Below the pieces are notes generated by a model. It was not told where the DNA came from. It did no database searches and saw nothing but the letters and a program-made list of their open reading frames with translations. 64,000 bases of DNA from Bryobacterales bacterium (GTDB lineage Bacteria; Acidobacteriota; Terriglobia; Bryobacterales; UBA6623): the NCBI GenBank assembly GCA_022823865.1, contig JAJEHF010000208.1, forward strand, positions 1-64,000, given 5' to 3'. Positions 36,884 through 47,323 of the stretch are shown here, one piece after another. The number at the start of each line of letters is the position of its first letter. Positions within the stretch are counted from its first letter, which is position 1. The position numbers and the translations under genes are program-made.

Positions 36884-38322
36884 GCGAAGAGATCCTCGAT
36901 GACGGTCCCGCCGAAGTCGGTCAGCTTTTCGTGGCGGCCGTTGTGCAGGTACCAGAGTTGGTTCTGGTCCAAGCCGAGCGCGTGCAAGATGCTGGCGTGA
37001 AAATCGCGCATTATGGAAGGCCGGTCCACGGCGCGCAGTCCGAACTCGTCGGTGGCGCCGATAGCCTGGCCGCCCCGAACTCCGCCTCCGGCGAACCACA
37101 TGGTATAGCCGTGCGGGTTGTGGTCGCGGCCGTTGCCGGCTTCGGACGTGGGCAGGCGCCCGAACTCCGCGCCCCAGATCACGAGCGTCCGTTCCAGCAG
37201 CCCCCGCTGCTTAAGGTCCTGGAGCAATGCCGCGATCGGCACGTCGCTGTGTCCGGCCATCTTTTCGTGGTTCTGCTTCAGGTGCTTGTGCGCGTCCCAC
37301 TGCATGCTCAGCGGGCCGCCTCCGGAGTAGATCTGGATAAAGCGCACGCCGCGCTCGACCAGACGCCGGGCCAGCAGCAGGCGCGTGCCGAACTCCCGGG
37401 TGTGGTCCTGCTCCAGCCCGTACGAGCGCTTGGTCGCGGCCGTCTCCTTGGTCAGGTCGACAGCTTCCGGTGCGTGCGACTGCATCCGGAAAGCCAGTTC
37501 GTAGGCGGCGATTCGAGCCTGCATCTCGCTGTCCAGCGGACCGCTGTCGAACTCGTTCATCGCCTGCAGCAGGTCTAGCATGCCGCGCTGGCGGGCCTCC
37601 GTCATCCCGGCGGGACGCTTCAGGTGGAGGATCGGGTTAGGGCCGGGGCGGAGCAGCGTGCCCTGATAGACCGACGGCAGGAATCCCTGGCTCCAGCACG
37701 ACGTGCCGCCTTCCGGCGTGCCCTCGGGCTGGGGCATGACCACGTAGGCGGGCAGGTTCTCCGACTCCGATCCAAGGCCATACGTCACCCACGAGCCGAT
37801 GCTGGGGTGGGTGGCGAACAGGCGCCCGTTGTGAACCTCGTACATCGCCGGAGCGTGCACGACGCTGTGGGTGACGAACGATCTGACGAAACAGATGTCG
37901 TCGACATGCCGGGCGACGTTCGGGAACAGCTCCGAGACCGGCAGTCCGCTCTGGCCGTAGCGGCGGAATTGCCACGGCGTGCCCAAGATCGGGTTGGTGC
38001 CGTCCGTGAACTGGCCCCCGACCGAGCCGAAGCTCTCCGGCAGCGGCTCGCCCGCGTGCCGGCTGAGCATCGGCTTGGGGTCGAACGTGTCCATCGAACT
38101 GGGCGCGCCGACGTTGAAGATGAAGATGACCGCGTCGGCCGTGGCACTGAAGTGCGGCCGCTTGGCGCGGAGCGGATTCGCGGCGGACTCGGCCAGCGCG
38201 GTCCGGGCCAGCAGGTGCTGCAGCGCGAGCGCGCCGAATCCGTTGGCCGCGCGGAACAACAGGTCGCGTCGTGAAGTCGCGCCGCGCGTGGCTGCGTCGC
38301 TAGGGTCGGTAGACGAATTCAT
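36880..38322 (-). CDS. DUF1501 family protein, Tat-exported
   Basis: A 480-residue protein of the DUF1501 family, which has an alkaline-phosphatase/sulfatase-like fold but no established reaction. The Tat-type leader is [20 protein letters not shown]. Family blocks are [68 protein letters not shown] and [21 protein letters not shown]. It lies between the DUF1553 gene (23-bp overlap upstream) and a sulfatase (4-bp overlap downstream), the standard pairing in Planctomycetes and Acidobacteria. Confidence 0.95.
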   Translation of the reverse strand: MNSSTDPSDAATRGATSRRDLLFRAANGFGALALQHLLARTALAESAANPLRAKRPHFSATADAVIFIFNVGAPSSMDTFDPKPMLSRHAGEPLPESFGSVGGQFTDGTNPILGTPWQFRRYGQSGLPVSELFPNVARHVDDICFVRSFVTHSVVHAPAMYEVHNGRLFATHPSIGSWVTYGLGSESENLPAYVVMPQPEGTPEGGTSCWSQGFLPSVYQGTLLRPGPNPILHLKRPAGMTEARQRGMLDLLQAMNEFDSGPLDSEMQARIAAYELAFRMQSHAPEAVDLTKETAATKRSYGLEQDHTREFGTRLLLARRLVERGVRFIQIYSGGGPLSMQWDAHKHLKQNHEKMAGHSDVPIAALLQDLKQRGLLERTLVIWGAEFGRLPTSEAGNGRDHNPHGYTMWFAGGGVRGGQAIGATDEFGLRAVDRPSIMRDFHASILHALGLDQNQLWYLHNGRHEKLTDFGGTVIEDLFA

Positions 38323-40477
38323 TGCGGTTCAGCAAGGCGAGCGCGAAGTCGCGCAGCGCGTGGGATCCGGAGCGCAGAAAGCTGTCGGCCAGGGCGCGCT
38401 CGGCCGCGGTAGGCTGGCGGGCCAGCGTGAACTCGAACGCGCGCTGGACTTGGCAATCCGTGTCGGACCCGCCGCAGTGCTGCAGGATGCGCCCGGCTAG
38501 CCAGCGGGACTGATCCTGCATGAAGTCGCTGTTGAGCAGGCTCAGCGACTGCAGGGCATGAGTCGATGTTTGTCGCACGGAGCACGATGTCATCGTGTCG
38601 GGCTGGTCAAAGTTGGCGAGGAACGGCAGGCGCACCGTGCGCTTGTTCAGCAGGTACAGGCTGCGCCTGTCGTGCTCGTGCCGGTCGGGGGTGACGGGCC
38701 AGAGGTTGTCCGGCTCGGCTTCGGTGAAGATCAGGTCATAGACCTCCCTCTCGATCGGGATGCGCACCGGCCGGCCGGTCAGCGAGCGGTTGAGGCGGCC
38801 CGAGGCCGCCAACGCGCTGTCTCGTATCGCTTCGCCGGACAAGCGCCGGCGATGCGCCCGCCAGTACCAGCGGTTGTCAGGATCGATCGCGGCCTGCTGC
38901 GGGTCGATCTCGGAGGACTGCCGATAGGCACTGGAGAGGACGATCAAGCGGTCCATGGCCTTGACGCTCCAGCCCTCGCCCGCAAAGCGCAGCGCCAATG
39001 CGTCGAGTAGCTGCGGGTGTGTCGGCATGCCGCCCAGCAGCCCAAAATTGTTCGGATCCTGCATCAGGCCCCGGCCCATGCGAAACTCCCAGATGCGGTT
39101 GACCATCACGCGCGCTACCAGGGGATTCTGCTCCGAAGTCAGCCACTGCGCCAGTGCGGACCTTCGTCCGGACCCGGCGGACGGCGCTTCCAGGCCGAGC
39201 GCTCCGACCGCTTGAGGGAACCCGGGCGTGACGGCCTTGCCCCTTCGGCGGTAGTCACCGCCTGCCAACACATGGCTGGGCGGCACTTCTTCAAGGTTGG
39301 CCACTGCGAAGGCCGCTGCGGGAGGAGCGGGCCGATGCAGTTCCAGAGCGTGCAGCTGCTGCCTCAGGGCCGCCCGACGCTTCCGGGTGTCTGGGGGCAT
39401 GAGCGGAACGATCTCGTACCAGACCGGGCTGATCTGCGACTTGGCTTCCTTGGCCAGACGCGCCTGCTCTTCGGTGCGGTCGTCTTCGGCAATTTCGAGC
39501 GCCGCGGCAAAGGCGGGCTCGAGGGCTGCCCGCTTGCGTTCCCGGACCTGGGTGTTGAAAGGCTCTTCGATCTCCTTGAGCTGGGCCTTGAGCGGTTCAA
39601 CACGGGCTTCGTGCTCGGCAATGGCCTTTTCCTGGGCGGCGATCTGCTCCTCGCTCGCGATGGGCAGGTCCTTGAGTTCGGTCGCCCCGAAGAAGGACTC
39701 CAGGCGGTAGTAGTCCTCTTGGCTGATCGGGTCGAACTTGTGGTCATGGCAGCGCGCGCACTGCACCGTCAGCCCCAGCAGGCCCTGTCCCACGCCAAGC
39801 GCCATTTCTGTCAGCACCTCTTGGCGAGCCTCTTCCTTGTCCTGGTTGCCGGAAGTGACATGGCGCGGCCCCGCGCCGTGAAATCCGGTCGCTACCAGAG
39901 ACTCGGAGCTGGCCGGGAAGAGTTCGTCTCCGGCCACCTGCTCCTGCACGAAGCGGTCGTAGGGCTTGTCTGAGTTGAACGCGCGGACCACATAGTCGCG
40001 GTAACGCCAGCCATGCTCCCTGTAGCCGTCGCGCTCGAAGCCGTCCGTGTCGGCGAAGCGGACCACGTCGAGCCACTTTTGCGCCCAGCGCTCGCCGTAG
40101 TGCGGTGACGCCAGGAGCGAGTCGACCAGCCGCTCGTAGGCGTGTGGCGACGGATCGGACAGAAATGACGCCGCCTGTTCGGGCGTTGGCGGCAGGCCCG
40201 TCAAGTCGAGGCAGACCCGGCGCAGCAATCGTTCCTTGCTCGCTTCAGGCGATGGCTCCAAGCTTTGCTCGCGCAGCGCTTGCCGGATAAAGGAGTCGAT
40301 CAGATTGCTGGCCCAAGCAGTCTCGGCTACGGGCGGCTCGGGCCGTGCCGGCGGGCGGAACGACCAATACCCGCTGGGTGGCTCCGAGCCGCCGGCTGCA
40401 ACCAGCGGGGCAACCCCTAGCGATGCGCCTAGACACATCGCCGCAGCGGCCAGCGATCCGGTCAACGCCCGGCCCAC
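38300..40477 (-). CDS. DUF1549/DUF1553 domain protein (Planctomycete-type), exported
   Basis: The start is placed at GTG 40477, since a perfect TATAAT ends 7 nt before it and overlaps the ATG at 40486; this gives 725 residues. A signal peptide is followed by DUF1549 (about 50-260) with [36 protein letters not shown] and the single haem-like or metal motif [13 protein letters not shown] coiled-coil insert (about 275-340, Glu/Lys/Ala-rich) comes next, then DUF1553 with [15 protein letters not shown] and [13 protein letters not shown]. The role is unknown, but the genes always travel with DUF1501 proteins and often with sulfatases. Confidence 0.95.
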   Translation of the reverse strand: MGRALTGSLAAAAMCLGASLGVAPLVAAGGSEPPSGYWSFRPPARPEPPVAETAWASNLIDSFIRQALREQSLEPSPEASKERLLRRVCLDLTGLPPTPEQAASFLSDPSPHAYERLVDSLLASPHYGERWAQKWLDVVRFADTDGFERDGYREHGWRYRDYVVRAFNSDKPYDRFVQEQVAGDELFPASSESLVATGFHGAGPRHVTSGNQDKEEARQEVLTEMALGVGQGLLGLTVQCARCHDHKFDPISQEDYYRLESFFGATELKDLPIASEEQIAAQEKAIAEHEARVEPLKAQLKEIEEPFNTQVRERKRAALEPAFAAALEIAEDDRTEEQARLAKEAKSQISPVWYEIVPLMPPDTRKRRAALRQQLHALELHRPAPPAAAFAVANLEEVPPSHVLAGGDYRRRGKAVTPGFPQAVGALGLEAPSAGSGRRSALAQWLTSEQNPLVARVMVNRIWEFRMGRGLMQDPNNFGLLGGMPTHPQLLDALALRFAGEGWSVKAMDRLIVLSSAYRQSSEIDPQQAAIDPDNRWYWRAHRRRLSGEAIRDSALAASGRLNRSLTGRPVRIPIEREVYDLIFTEAEPDNLWPVTPDRHEHDRRSLYLLNKRTVRLPFLANFDQPDTMTSCSVRQTSTHALQSLSLLNSDFMQDQSRWLAGRILQHCGGSDTDCQVQRAFEFTLARQPTAAERALADSFLRSGSHALRDFALALLNRNEFVYRP

Positions 40478-40484
40478 GAGACCC

Positions 40485-40490
40485 ATTATA
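40485..40490 (-). promoter_or_regulatory. Consensus -10 hexamer TATAAT, 7 nt before a GTG start
   Basis: TATAAT on the minus strand is followed by GGGTCTC and GTG 40477. The hexamer includes the A and T of the in-frame ATG at 40486, so that ATG cannot be inside a transcript driven by it. It defines the head of the DUF1553-DUF1501-sulfatase operon. Confidence 0.6.
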
Positions 40491-40501
40491 TGGACATCCC
40501 G

Positions 40502-41956
40502 CTATTGCTTATGGGTATCTCTTCCGGGAGCCATCGATTCCCGCTGCCGCTGGATCGCCGCTTCGATTTCCGCCACTGCCTCCGGATAGCGGTCGGCGAC
40601 GTTCCATCGTTCGCCGATATCGGTGCTGAGATCGAACAGCTGCGGCGAACGGTGCTCCTTGTGGTTGGCGTAGCCTCTCCAGCCGATCTGCTTCTCCGTG
40701 CCGAGGGAATCCCAGGACTCTAGGACCAGCTTGAAGTGGTCCACGCGGGCCGCCCACAGATTGCCGGGCTGGCCATAGTAGAACCACTCGTGTCGCGGGC
40801 TCGGCTCGCCCCGCAGCAGCGCGCCCGACAGATCGATCGAGTCGAACTCCCTCCCGTCTGGAAGGCTTGTGCCCGTCAACGTGGCGACCGTGGCCATCAA
40901 GTCGACGTTGACGCCGATCCCCTCGACCACGGCGGGTCGGATCGTCCCCGGCCAGTAGAAGATACCGGGCACGCGCAACCCGCCATCCCAGCCGGTGAGT
41001 TTTCCGTCGCGCAGCCCGCCCGGCGAGCCGCCGAGGTCGAAGTACGTGAGCCAGGGACCGTTGTCGCTGCTGAACCAGATCAGAGTGTCGTCGGCCACTC
41101 CGGCGCGCTCCAGCGCGCCGACCACCTCGCCGACCGACCAGTCGAGCTCTTCGATCACATCGCCGTAGAGTCCGGCGTTGCTGTGCCCCTCGAAGCCGGG
41201 CGAGCGGAAGATGGGCACGTGCGGCATGCTGTGGCCGATGAAGAGCATGAAGGGCTGGTCGGCCTGCTCGCCGATCCAGCGTACTGCTTCCTCGGTGTAT
41301 CGCTTCGTCAGCGTGGGCTGGTAGGCCGGCGTCTCGACAGCCTCCTTCTGGCGGTACAGCGAGATGGGGAAGTCCTCGCTCGTGGCGTTCTTGATGTTCT
41401 CGTAGGTCCGCTCGAAGCCTTCCCGCAGCGGAGCGTCGTTGCTGCCGACGAGCCCGAAGAATGCGTCGAAGCCCTGGTCGTTGGGATGCGAGCCTTGGTA
41501 GTTGAAGCGTCCGGTCAGGCCCCACTTTCCGATATAAGAGGTCGCGTAGCCGCGCTGCTTGAGCATTTCCGCCATGGTGACCTCGTCGTCGGGCAGATCA
41601 GCCCACAGATTCTTGCCGTTGCGGTGGATCCGGATCGGCATCCGTCCGGTCACCAGCGCGACGCGGCTGGGATTGCACATCGGCGCGGAGGCGTAGAACG
41701 AGGTCCAGCGCTGGCCCTCCCGGGCAATGCGGTCGATGTTCGGAGTCCGAATCAGAGGGTGGCCTTGAATCGAAATGTCCCCGTACCCGAGGTCGTCGGC
41801 GAGGATGAGCACGATGTTCGGGGGCCGCGCATCGGTTGGCGCGCCCGCATCGCAGGCCGCGAACGCCGCGGCTAGCAGGATGGCTCCGATCGTTGCAAGG
41901 AGAGTGCTCCGCGCGGGCCGGGATGTATCCGTTCGGGTGGATCGCCACTGTGGCAT
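40502..41956 (-). CDS. Family S1 arylsulfatase, probable lipoprotein
   Basis: Sulfatase of 484 residues from ATG 41956; in-frame starts further up add residues without character. The leader ends at C35 (AAFAAC, a plausible but imperfect lipobox). Metal block NIVLILADDLGYGD, maturation motif CNPSR with C94, then IGKWGLTG and SSDNGP. The later RHEWFYYGQPGNLWAAR and SPQLFDLSTDIGE are typical of arylsulfatase A-like enzymes. A TAGGCT hexamer lies 10 nt upstream of the start. It lies just upstream of the DUF1553 operon on the same strand but with its own promoter-like region between them. Confidence 0.94.
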   Translation of the reverse strand: MPQWRSTRTDTSRPARSTLLATIGAILLAAAFAACDAGAPTDARPPNIVLILADDLGYGDISIQGHPLIRTPNIDRIAREGQRWTSFYASAPMCNPSRVALVTGRMPIRIHRNGKNLWADLPDDEVTMAEMLKQRGYATSYIGKWGLTGRFNYQGSHPNDQGFDAFFGLVGSNDAPLREGFERTYENIKNATSEDFPISLYRQKEAVETPAYQPTLTKRYTEEAVRWIGEQADQPFMLFIGHSMPHVPIFRSPGFEGHSNAGLYGDVIEELDWSVGEVVGALERAGVADDTLIWFSSDNGPWLTYFDLGGSPGGLRDGKLTGWDGGLRVPGIFYWPGTIRPAVVEGIGVNVDLMATVATLTGTSLPDGREFDSIDLSGALLRGEPSPRHEWFYYGQPGNLWAARVDHFKLVLESWDSLGTEKQIGWRGYANHKEHRSPQLFDLSTDIGERWNVADRYPEAVAEIEAAIQRQRESMAPGRDTHKQ

Positions 41957-42123
41957 GAACTCGCTAAGCCTACCATCGTCTCCACTGGGCAAGCCGACCG
42001 CGCCGTTGGCGAGATGGGGAGCGGTCGCGGTCTGCTCTTGGCGTTGCGCGCCGGGATGATGTAAATTTGAATCTCTAGTCCGGGTCGCAGGCACCAAATC
42101 GCGCCGAGGCCGGATTTCTGGCC

Positions 42124-44481
42124 ATGCCTGCACTTGGCGTTCCGACGGAAAGAGTGCCCGCTCTACTGCGGGCATCGATAGCGCTGCCTGCCGCCCTATT
42201 CGCTTGGTTCTGTTCGCTTGTGCCGCGCGTCTCGTCCGGCGAGACGCTCCATTGGGAGATCGGCTGGATCCCGCAGCAAGGCATCGCGCTGAGCTTCTTC
42301 ATCGACGGGTTGAGCCTGCTTTTTGCCCTAGTCATCACCGGAATCGGCACGCTGATCGTGCACTACGCGAGCGAGTACATGCGGGGCCTCCCGCAGTTGC
42401 CGCGCTTCACTGCGTTTCTCCTGGCGTTCATGCTGTCGATGCTCGGACTGGTGCTGGCGGACAACCTGATCGCCCTGTTCATCTTCTGGGAGCTGACGGG
42501 CCTCACATCGTTCCTGTTGATCGGCTACAAGCACGAGGATCCGGCCGCGCGGCGCGCAGCACTGCAGGCCCTGCTGGTGACCGGAGTAGGCGCCTTGGCG
42601 ATGCTTGCAGGCTTCGTTCTGCTGGGCGAGACGGCCGGAACGTACAGCTTGCGGGAATTGTTGGCCGGGGATGCGAGTCTGGCCGAAGCTTCGCATTATC
42701 CGTGGATCTTGGGGCTGGTCTTGGCTGGTGCCTTCACCAAGTCCGCGCAGTTCCCTCTTCATTTCTGGCTGCCCAACGCGATGGTGGCGCCGACCCCTGT
42801 GTCGGCCTATCTTCACTCGGCCACGATGGTCAAGGCCGGTGTGTTCCTGCTGGCCCGGATGTCGCCCGTGCTCGGCGGAACCGAGGCGTGGAGCGTGACG
42901 CTGGTTGGCTTTGGCGCGGTGACCGCCGTCTATTCGGCGTTGGCTTCAGTGACGCGCACGGATCTCAAGCAGGTCTTGGCCTACACCACTGTGATGGCCC
43001 TGGGCACATGTGTGATGTTTCTGGGTCTGCCCGGCGAAGCGGCAGGCGCGGCGCATTCCACTTCCGCTGTCGCGGCCATGGCCTTCATCCTCGTGCATGC
43101 CTTGTACAAGGCCGCATTGTTCATGGCTGTCGGTACGATCGAACACTCAACAGGCACTCGAGACATTGCCCGCCACGGCGGTTTGCGCCACGTGCTCGGC
43201 CCGACGTTCGTGGGCACGGCGCTCGCAGCTGTTTCCATGGCCGGCTTGCCACCGTTCATCGGCTTCGTCGGCAAGGAACTGCTGTATTCGAGCGCGTATG
43301 AATCAGCATTCGGCGGGTTTGCCCTATTCGCCATCGTCGCCGCTAGCGTACTCATCGTGACAGCCGCCATGCTGGTGGCCGTGGTGCCGTTCTTCGGAAC
43401 GATGAAGCAATCCGCTCGGGACGCTCACCCCGTTACGTGGCAACTGTGGATCGGTTCGTTGCTGCTCGGACTGCTCGGCTTGGTCGCAGGAGTTGCGACC
43501 ACTCCAGTGTTTCAGGGTCTGGTGTTGCCCGCTGCTGCGGCGATCGCACCCGTGCCGGAGCACTTTGAGCCCGGGCTCTGGCACGGCTTCAACTCCTTGT
43601 TGCTGCTGTCGCTCGCTACTTGGGCCACTGGGGCATTCTTCTTCTGGCTGCGACCTTACATACTGTCGGTGCCGGGGGCGCTGCTCGATCGTTTGCCAGT
43701 CAGCGGCGACCGGGCCTATGACGCGACCATGGATGGCATCGCGCGGTTCTCCACTGCGCTGACCCGCCATATGCAGTCCGGCATCCAGAGCCGCTATATC
43801 CGGGCGGTCTTTGCCACCCTGGCTCTGAGCGTCGGCGCAACCCTGGTGGCCAAGGACGCAATTCACCTGCCTTCTCAGATCCCGAGTGTGACTTTCGGGG
43901 AGTGGACCTTGGTGGCCGTGATTTCAGCGTCCGTTCTCACCGTGATCTTGTCTAGGTCCCGCTTGCTGGCGATCTGTGCGCTGGGTGTAGTCGGCACGGC
44001 CGTCAGCCTCATCTTCCTGCTGCGCGGGGCACCAGACGTGGCCATGACCCAGCTGATTGTCGAGACTCTGGTGGTTGTGATCGTTGCTATCGTCTTGCTC
44101 AAGCTCCCTGATTTCCGGAACGAGATCCGCCAGCCGCTCTCGGAACGCTGGCGTGACGCGGCTATCGCGGTCGCGGTCGGCAGTGTGACCAGCCTTGTCC
44201 TGCTCGCGGTGACCGCCCAGCCACCCCAGCTGGAGTTGACCGAGTATTTCGAGTCCATGGCGGTTCCAGGCGCCCACGGGCACAACGTTGTTAACGACAT
44301 ACTGGTTGATTTCCGCGCCATGGACACGCTGGGCGAGATCTCGGTCTTGGTACTTGCCGCCGCTGCGGTCTGCGCCCTGCTCCGACGCCGGACGCGCTAC
44401 CGCGTTGATCGCTTCCATCGGCTCCAGCGCAGGTATGCGGCCGGCCCGGACCGGGCTCGGGCATCGGAGGAGGATGCATGA
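42124..44481 (+). CDS. mrpA: Mrp Na+/H+ antiporter subunit A (MrpA/MnhA)
   Basis: Largest membrane subunit of the multisubunit Mrp cation/proton antiporter, related to NuoL, 785 residues. Family blocks are LSFFIDGLSLLFALVITGIG, FWELTGLTSFLLIGYKH, FPLHFWLPNAMVAPTPVSAYLHSATMVKAG split by its conserved Lys, and VHALYKAALFMAVG. The C-terminal part (LRGAPDVAMTQLIVETL and VVNDILVDFRAMDTLGE) is the fused NuoJ/MbhE-like segment. The N-terminus seems ~25 residues short of the family: an in-frame TAG at 42076 rules out a longer product unless there is a frameshift. The first transmembrane helix is therefore missing. Overlaps mrpB by 4 bp. Confidence 0.95.
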   Translation: MPALGVPTERVPALLRASIALPAALFAWFCSLVPRVSSGETLHWEIGWIPQQGIALSFFIDGLSLLFALVITGIGTLIVHYASEYMRGLPQLPRFTAFLLAFMLSMLGLVLADNLIALFIFWELTGLTSFLLIGYKHEDPAARRAALQALLVTGVGALAMLAGFVLLGETAGTYSLRELLAGDASLAEASHYPWILGLVLAGAFTKSAQFPLHFWLPNAMVAPTPVSAYLHSATMVKAGVFLLARMSPVLGGTEAWSVTLVGFGAVTAVYSALASVTRTDLKQVLAYTTVMALGTCVMFLGLPGEAAGAAHSTSAVAAMAFILVHALYKAALFMAVGTIEHSTGTRDIARHGGLRHVLGPTFVGTALAAVSMAGLPPFIGFVGKELLYSSAYESAFGGFALFAIVAASVLIVTAAMLVAVVPFFGTMKQSARDAHPVTWQLWIGSLLLGLLGLVAGVATTPVFQGLVLPAAAAIAPVPEHFEPGLWHGFNSLLLLSLATWATGAFFFWLRPYILSVPGALLDRLPVSGDRAYDATMDGIARFSTALTRHMQSGIQSRYIRAVFATLALSVGATLVAKDAIHLPSQIPSVTFGEWTLVAVISASVLTVILSRSRLLAICALGVVGTAVSLIFLLRGAPDVAMTQLIVETLVVVIVAIVLLKLPDFRNEIRQPLSERWRDAAIAVAVGSVTSLVLLAVTAQPPQLELTEYFESMAVPGAHGHNVVNDILVDFRAMDTLGEISVLVLAAAAVCALLRRRTRYRVDRFHRLQRRYAAGPDRARASEEDA

Positions 44482-44909
44482 ATACGCTGATCCTGCGCGA
44501 GACCACGCGGGTGCTCTTCACGTTGATTCTCGTTTTCTCGGTCGCAACGCTCTTGCGCGGTCACGACGCCCCGGGCGGCGGCTTCGTCGGTGGGCTGATC
44601 GCGTCGACCGCGTTCAGTCTTTATATCTTCGTGGCCGATCCAAAGGACGTGCGCCGCTTGGTTCGCGCCGATCCGCTCAAGACTGCGGCTGCGGGGCTCG
44701 CGCTTGCAATCCTGTCGGGATTGATCGGACCCATCCTGGGAGGCCGTCCGTTCCTGTCTGGGGAGTGGGTGGAAATCGGTGCTGTCGAGCTCGGCACGCC
44801 CCTCCTATTCGATTTTGGGGTCTACTTGGTGGTTGTGGGGGCAGTTCTCACCTTCGCACTTGAGATCAAGGAGCCAGGCGCTGCTCCTGCGGCCGACAGC
44901 GAGGAATGA
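44478..44909 (+). CDS. mrpB: Mrp antiporter subunit B (MrpB/MnhB)
   Basis: Small membrane subunit of 143 residues with four predicted helices. It has the family signature RGHDAPGGGFVGGLI and the closing FDFGVYLVVVGAVLT. Its ATG overlaps the mrpA stop (ATGA), so translation is coupled. The C-terminus is acidic (AADSEE). The next gene follows after 13 bp. Confidence 0.95.
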   Translation: MNTLILRETTRVLFTLILVFSVATLLRGHDAPGGGFVGGLIASTAFSLYIFVADPKDVRRLVRADPLKTAAAGLALAILSGLIGPILGGRPFLSGEWVEIGAVELGTPLLFDFGVYLVVVGAVLTFALEIKEPGAAPAADSEE

Positions 44910-44922
44910 TCAGAGCGGTCTG

Positions 44923-45318
44923 ATGGAAACGGTTGTCGCAGTCTTGGTTGGGGTCTTGATGGCCTCGAGCGTGTATCTGATGCTGCGCCGAAACTTGGTG
45001 CGCTTCGTCTTGGGCTTGGCTCTCATCTCGCACACGGCGAACCTGTTGATCTTCTCCTCCGGCGGCCTGCACGGTACATTTCCGCCGCTCGTCCCTCCCG
45101 GAGAGTTGGTCCCGGGGGACGGTGCCGCGAATGCCCTGCCACAAGCGTTGATTCTCACGGCGATTGTGATTTCCTTTAGCGTCTTCGCCTTCCTGCTGGT
45201 GCTAGCCTTCCGGACTTACCAGCGTTTGGAAACCGCAGACCCCGACTCGATGCGCTCCGCCGAGCCGGTGATTGCCGCGGGCCGAATCGACGGCTCGGCA
45301 TCGGGAGGTCGCCAGTGA
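44923..45318 (+). CDS. mrpC: Mrp antiporter subunit C (MrpC/MnhC, NuoK-like)
   Basis: A 131-residue NuoK-like membrane subunit with three helices (METVVAVLVGVLMASSVYLM; VRFVLGLALISHTANLLIF; ALILTAIVISFSVFAFLLVL). The PQALILTAIVIS signature is diagnostic. ATG 44923 is chosen because earlier in-frame starts lie inside mrpB. The stop overlaps the mrpD start (GTGA). Confidence 0.95.
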   Translation: METVVAVLVGVLMASSVYLMLRRNLVRFVLGLALISHTANLLIFSSGGLHGTFPPLVPPGELVPGDGAANALPQALILTAIVISFSVFAFLLVLAFRTYQRLETADPDSMRSAEPVIAAGRIDGSASGGRQ

Positions 45319-46850
45319 GCTGGCTGCTCGCGAGTGCCATCGTACTGCCGCTTGCCAGCGGAGTTGTGGGGCTGTCTCTGCGTCCGCGCCGCGCCGTGCA
45401 ACAGTGCGTCAGCCTTCTGGCGGCTATAGGGCATCTTGGAATCGCGATAGCCCTGTTGGTGAAGGTATGGAGGGAGGGAATCTTGGTGGCGCAGGTCGGT
45501 GAGTGGCCGGCTCCGTTCGGGATCACGCTTGTCGCCGACCACCTCAGCTCCGCCATGGTGCTGATCACTGCCGTCTTGGGCATGGCGACGATTGTCTATG
45601 CACTCTGCGATATCGACGAGAACGCACTCGTCAAGGACTTCCACCCACCCCTGCAAGCTCTGATCGGGGCGGTCTGCGGGGCCTTTCTCACCGGTGACAT
45701 CTTCAACCTGTACGTCTGGTACGAGGTGATGCTGATTGCGTCCTTGGCGCTGCTGATTTCCGGGGGGCGTAAGGCGCAGTTGGACGGAGCGGTTCGCTAT
45801 GCCGCGCTGAGCTTGGTCGCTACAACCATGCTCCTCAGTGGAATCGGCCTGCTCTACGGCATGACCGGCACGCTCAACATGGCCGACCTGCACTTGCGCG
45901 TACAGCAGGTCGAAAACCAAGGGCTGCTTTCGGTGGTGGCGATTCTCTTCGTCTTCGCGTTCGGCATCAAGGCGGCGGTGTTTCCTTTGTTCTTCTGGTT
46001 GCCTGCCAGTTACCACACGCCGAAAGTGGCGGTGTCGGCCATCTTCGCGGGGCTCCTGACCAAGGTGGGCGTGTATTCGATGATCCGGGTGTTCACTCTG
46101 ATCTTCACCCACGATGTCGGCTATACGCACGGCATATTGCTTTGGACTGCCGGCCTGACGATGGTCACCGGTGTGCTGGGTGCCGCCTCGCACAATGAGC
46201 TCAGGCGCATTCTCTCGTTCCATATCATCAGCCAGATCGGATACATGGTCTTGGGACTGGCCCTGTTCACTCCGCTGGCCTTGGTGGGCGCGGTGTTCTA
46301 CATTTTGCATCACATCATCGTCAAGGCCAATCTGTTCTTTGTGGCGGGAGCGACCGAGCGGCTGTCAGGATCGAGCGACCTGAAGACCCTAGGGGGAGTG
46401 TATCGCGAGCAGCCGTTGCTGGCGGCGTTGTTCTTCGTGCCAGCCTTTTCACTGGCCGGCTTTCCGCCTCTGTCCGGGTTCTGGGCGAAGCTACTCGTGA
46501 TCAAGGCATCGTTGGCGAGCCAGCAGTACTGGATCGCTGCGGTGGCGTTGGGCGTGGGGCTGCTAACGCTGTATTCGATGACCAAGATCTGGGTCAACGG
46601 GTTCTGGAAGGCGCGGCCAGCCTCCGCTGAGGAGCCTCCGCCGCTGACAAGGCCCAATCGCTTGCTATTGCTAAGCCCCATCATCTGCTTGGCAGCCATC
46701 ACGCTCGCGATCGGCCTTTGGCCTGGGCCGCTCTATGATCTGGCAGAGCGTGCCGGGCACGAACTCATGGATCCGTCCAAGTATGTCGAAGCGGTCCTGG
46801 GACCGAGCCAGACCGCCTCCATTGACGCTGGCACGGGGGTAGCCAAGTGA
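45315..46850 (+). CDS. mrpD: Mrp antiporter subunit D (MrpD/MnhD)
   Basis: A 511-residue NuoN/NuoM-like antiporter subunit with about 14 transmembrane helices. Key blocks are GDIFNLYVWYEVMLIASLAL with the conserved Glu, FGIKAAVFPLFFWLPASYHT with the Lys of the proton path, LSFHIISQIGYMVLGLALF and LHHIIVKANLFF. It starts with GTG overlapping the mrpC stop, and its stop overlaps the mrpE start in the same way. Confidence 0.96.
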   Translation: MSWLLASAIVLPLASGVVGLSLRPRRAVQQCVSLLAAIGHLGIAIALLVKVWREGILVAQVGEWPAPFGITLVADHLSSAMVLITAVLGMATIVYALCDIDENALVKDFHPPLQALIGAVCGAFLTGDIFNLYVWYEVMLIASLALLISGGRKAQLDGAVRYAALSLVATTMLLSGIGLLYGMTGTLNMADLHLRVQQVENQGLLSVVAILFVFAFGIKAAVFPLFFWLPASYHTPKVAVSAIFAGLLTKVGVYSMIRVFTLIFTHDVGYTHGILLWTAGLTMVTGVLGAASHNELRRILSFHIISQIGYMVLGLALFTPLALVGAVFYILHHIIVKANLFFVAGATERLSGSSDLKTLGGVYREQPLLAALFFVPAFSLAGFPPLSGFWAKLLVIKASLASQQYWIAAVALGVGLLTLYSMTKIWVNGFWKARPASAEEPPPLTRPNRLLLLSPIICLAAITLAIGLWPGPLYDLAERAGHELMDPSKYVEAVLGPSQTASIDAGTGVAK

Positions 46851-47323
46851 GGAATCCGTTCCATTACAATCTCCTGCTGGCGGTGGGCTGGTGCGCGCTA
46901 ATGGGTCGGCTCACAGTGGCCGATCTAGCAGTGGGCTTCGTGATTGGGGGCATTGCGCTCAGCATTTCCAGCCCGATGTTCGGACGCATGCGCTACTACG
47001 ATCGGGTCTACGATCTCACGCGCTTGCTGTTCTATTTCATGCGTGTGTTTATCGCTTCCTGCGTTCGAGTCGCATGGGATGTCCTAAGGCCCGTCCACAA
47101 GGCGCGGCCCGCGATCGTGGCGATCCCGCTGTCCGTTACGGACCCGATACAGATCGTCACCCTCGCGAACCTGATCTCGCTCACCCCTGGCTCGCTGAGC
47201 CTTGACGTGAGCCCGGATCACAAGACGCTGTACGTGCATGTCATGTTCGTCGATGATCCGGACGAGGTCCGCCGGGAGGTCAAGTCGGGGCTGGAGCGGC
47301 GTGTGATGGAGGCGCTTCAATGA
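46847..47323 (+). CDS. mrpE: Mrp antiporter subunit E (MrpE/MnhE)
   Basis: A 158-residue subunit with N-terminal hydrophobic helices and a soluble C-terminal domain (VTLANLISLTPGSLSLDVSP and LYVHVMFVDDPDEVRRE), both hallmarks of the family. It starts with GTG in a 4-bp overlap with mrpD and ends in a 4-bp overlap with mrpF. Confidence 0.94.
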   Translation: MRNPFHYNLLLAVGWCALMGRLTVADLAVGFVIGGIALSISSPMFGRMRYYDRVYDLTRLLFYFMRVFIASCVRVAWDVLRPVHKARPAIVAIPLSVTDPIQIVTLANLISLTPGSLSLDVSPDHKTLYVHVMFVDDPDEVRREVKSGLERRVMEALQ

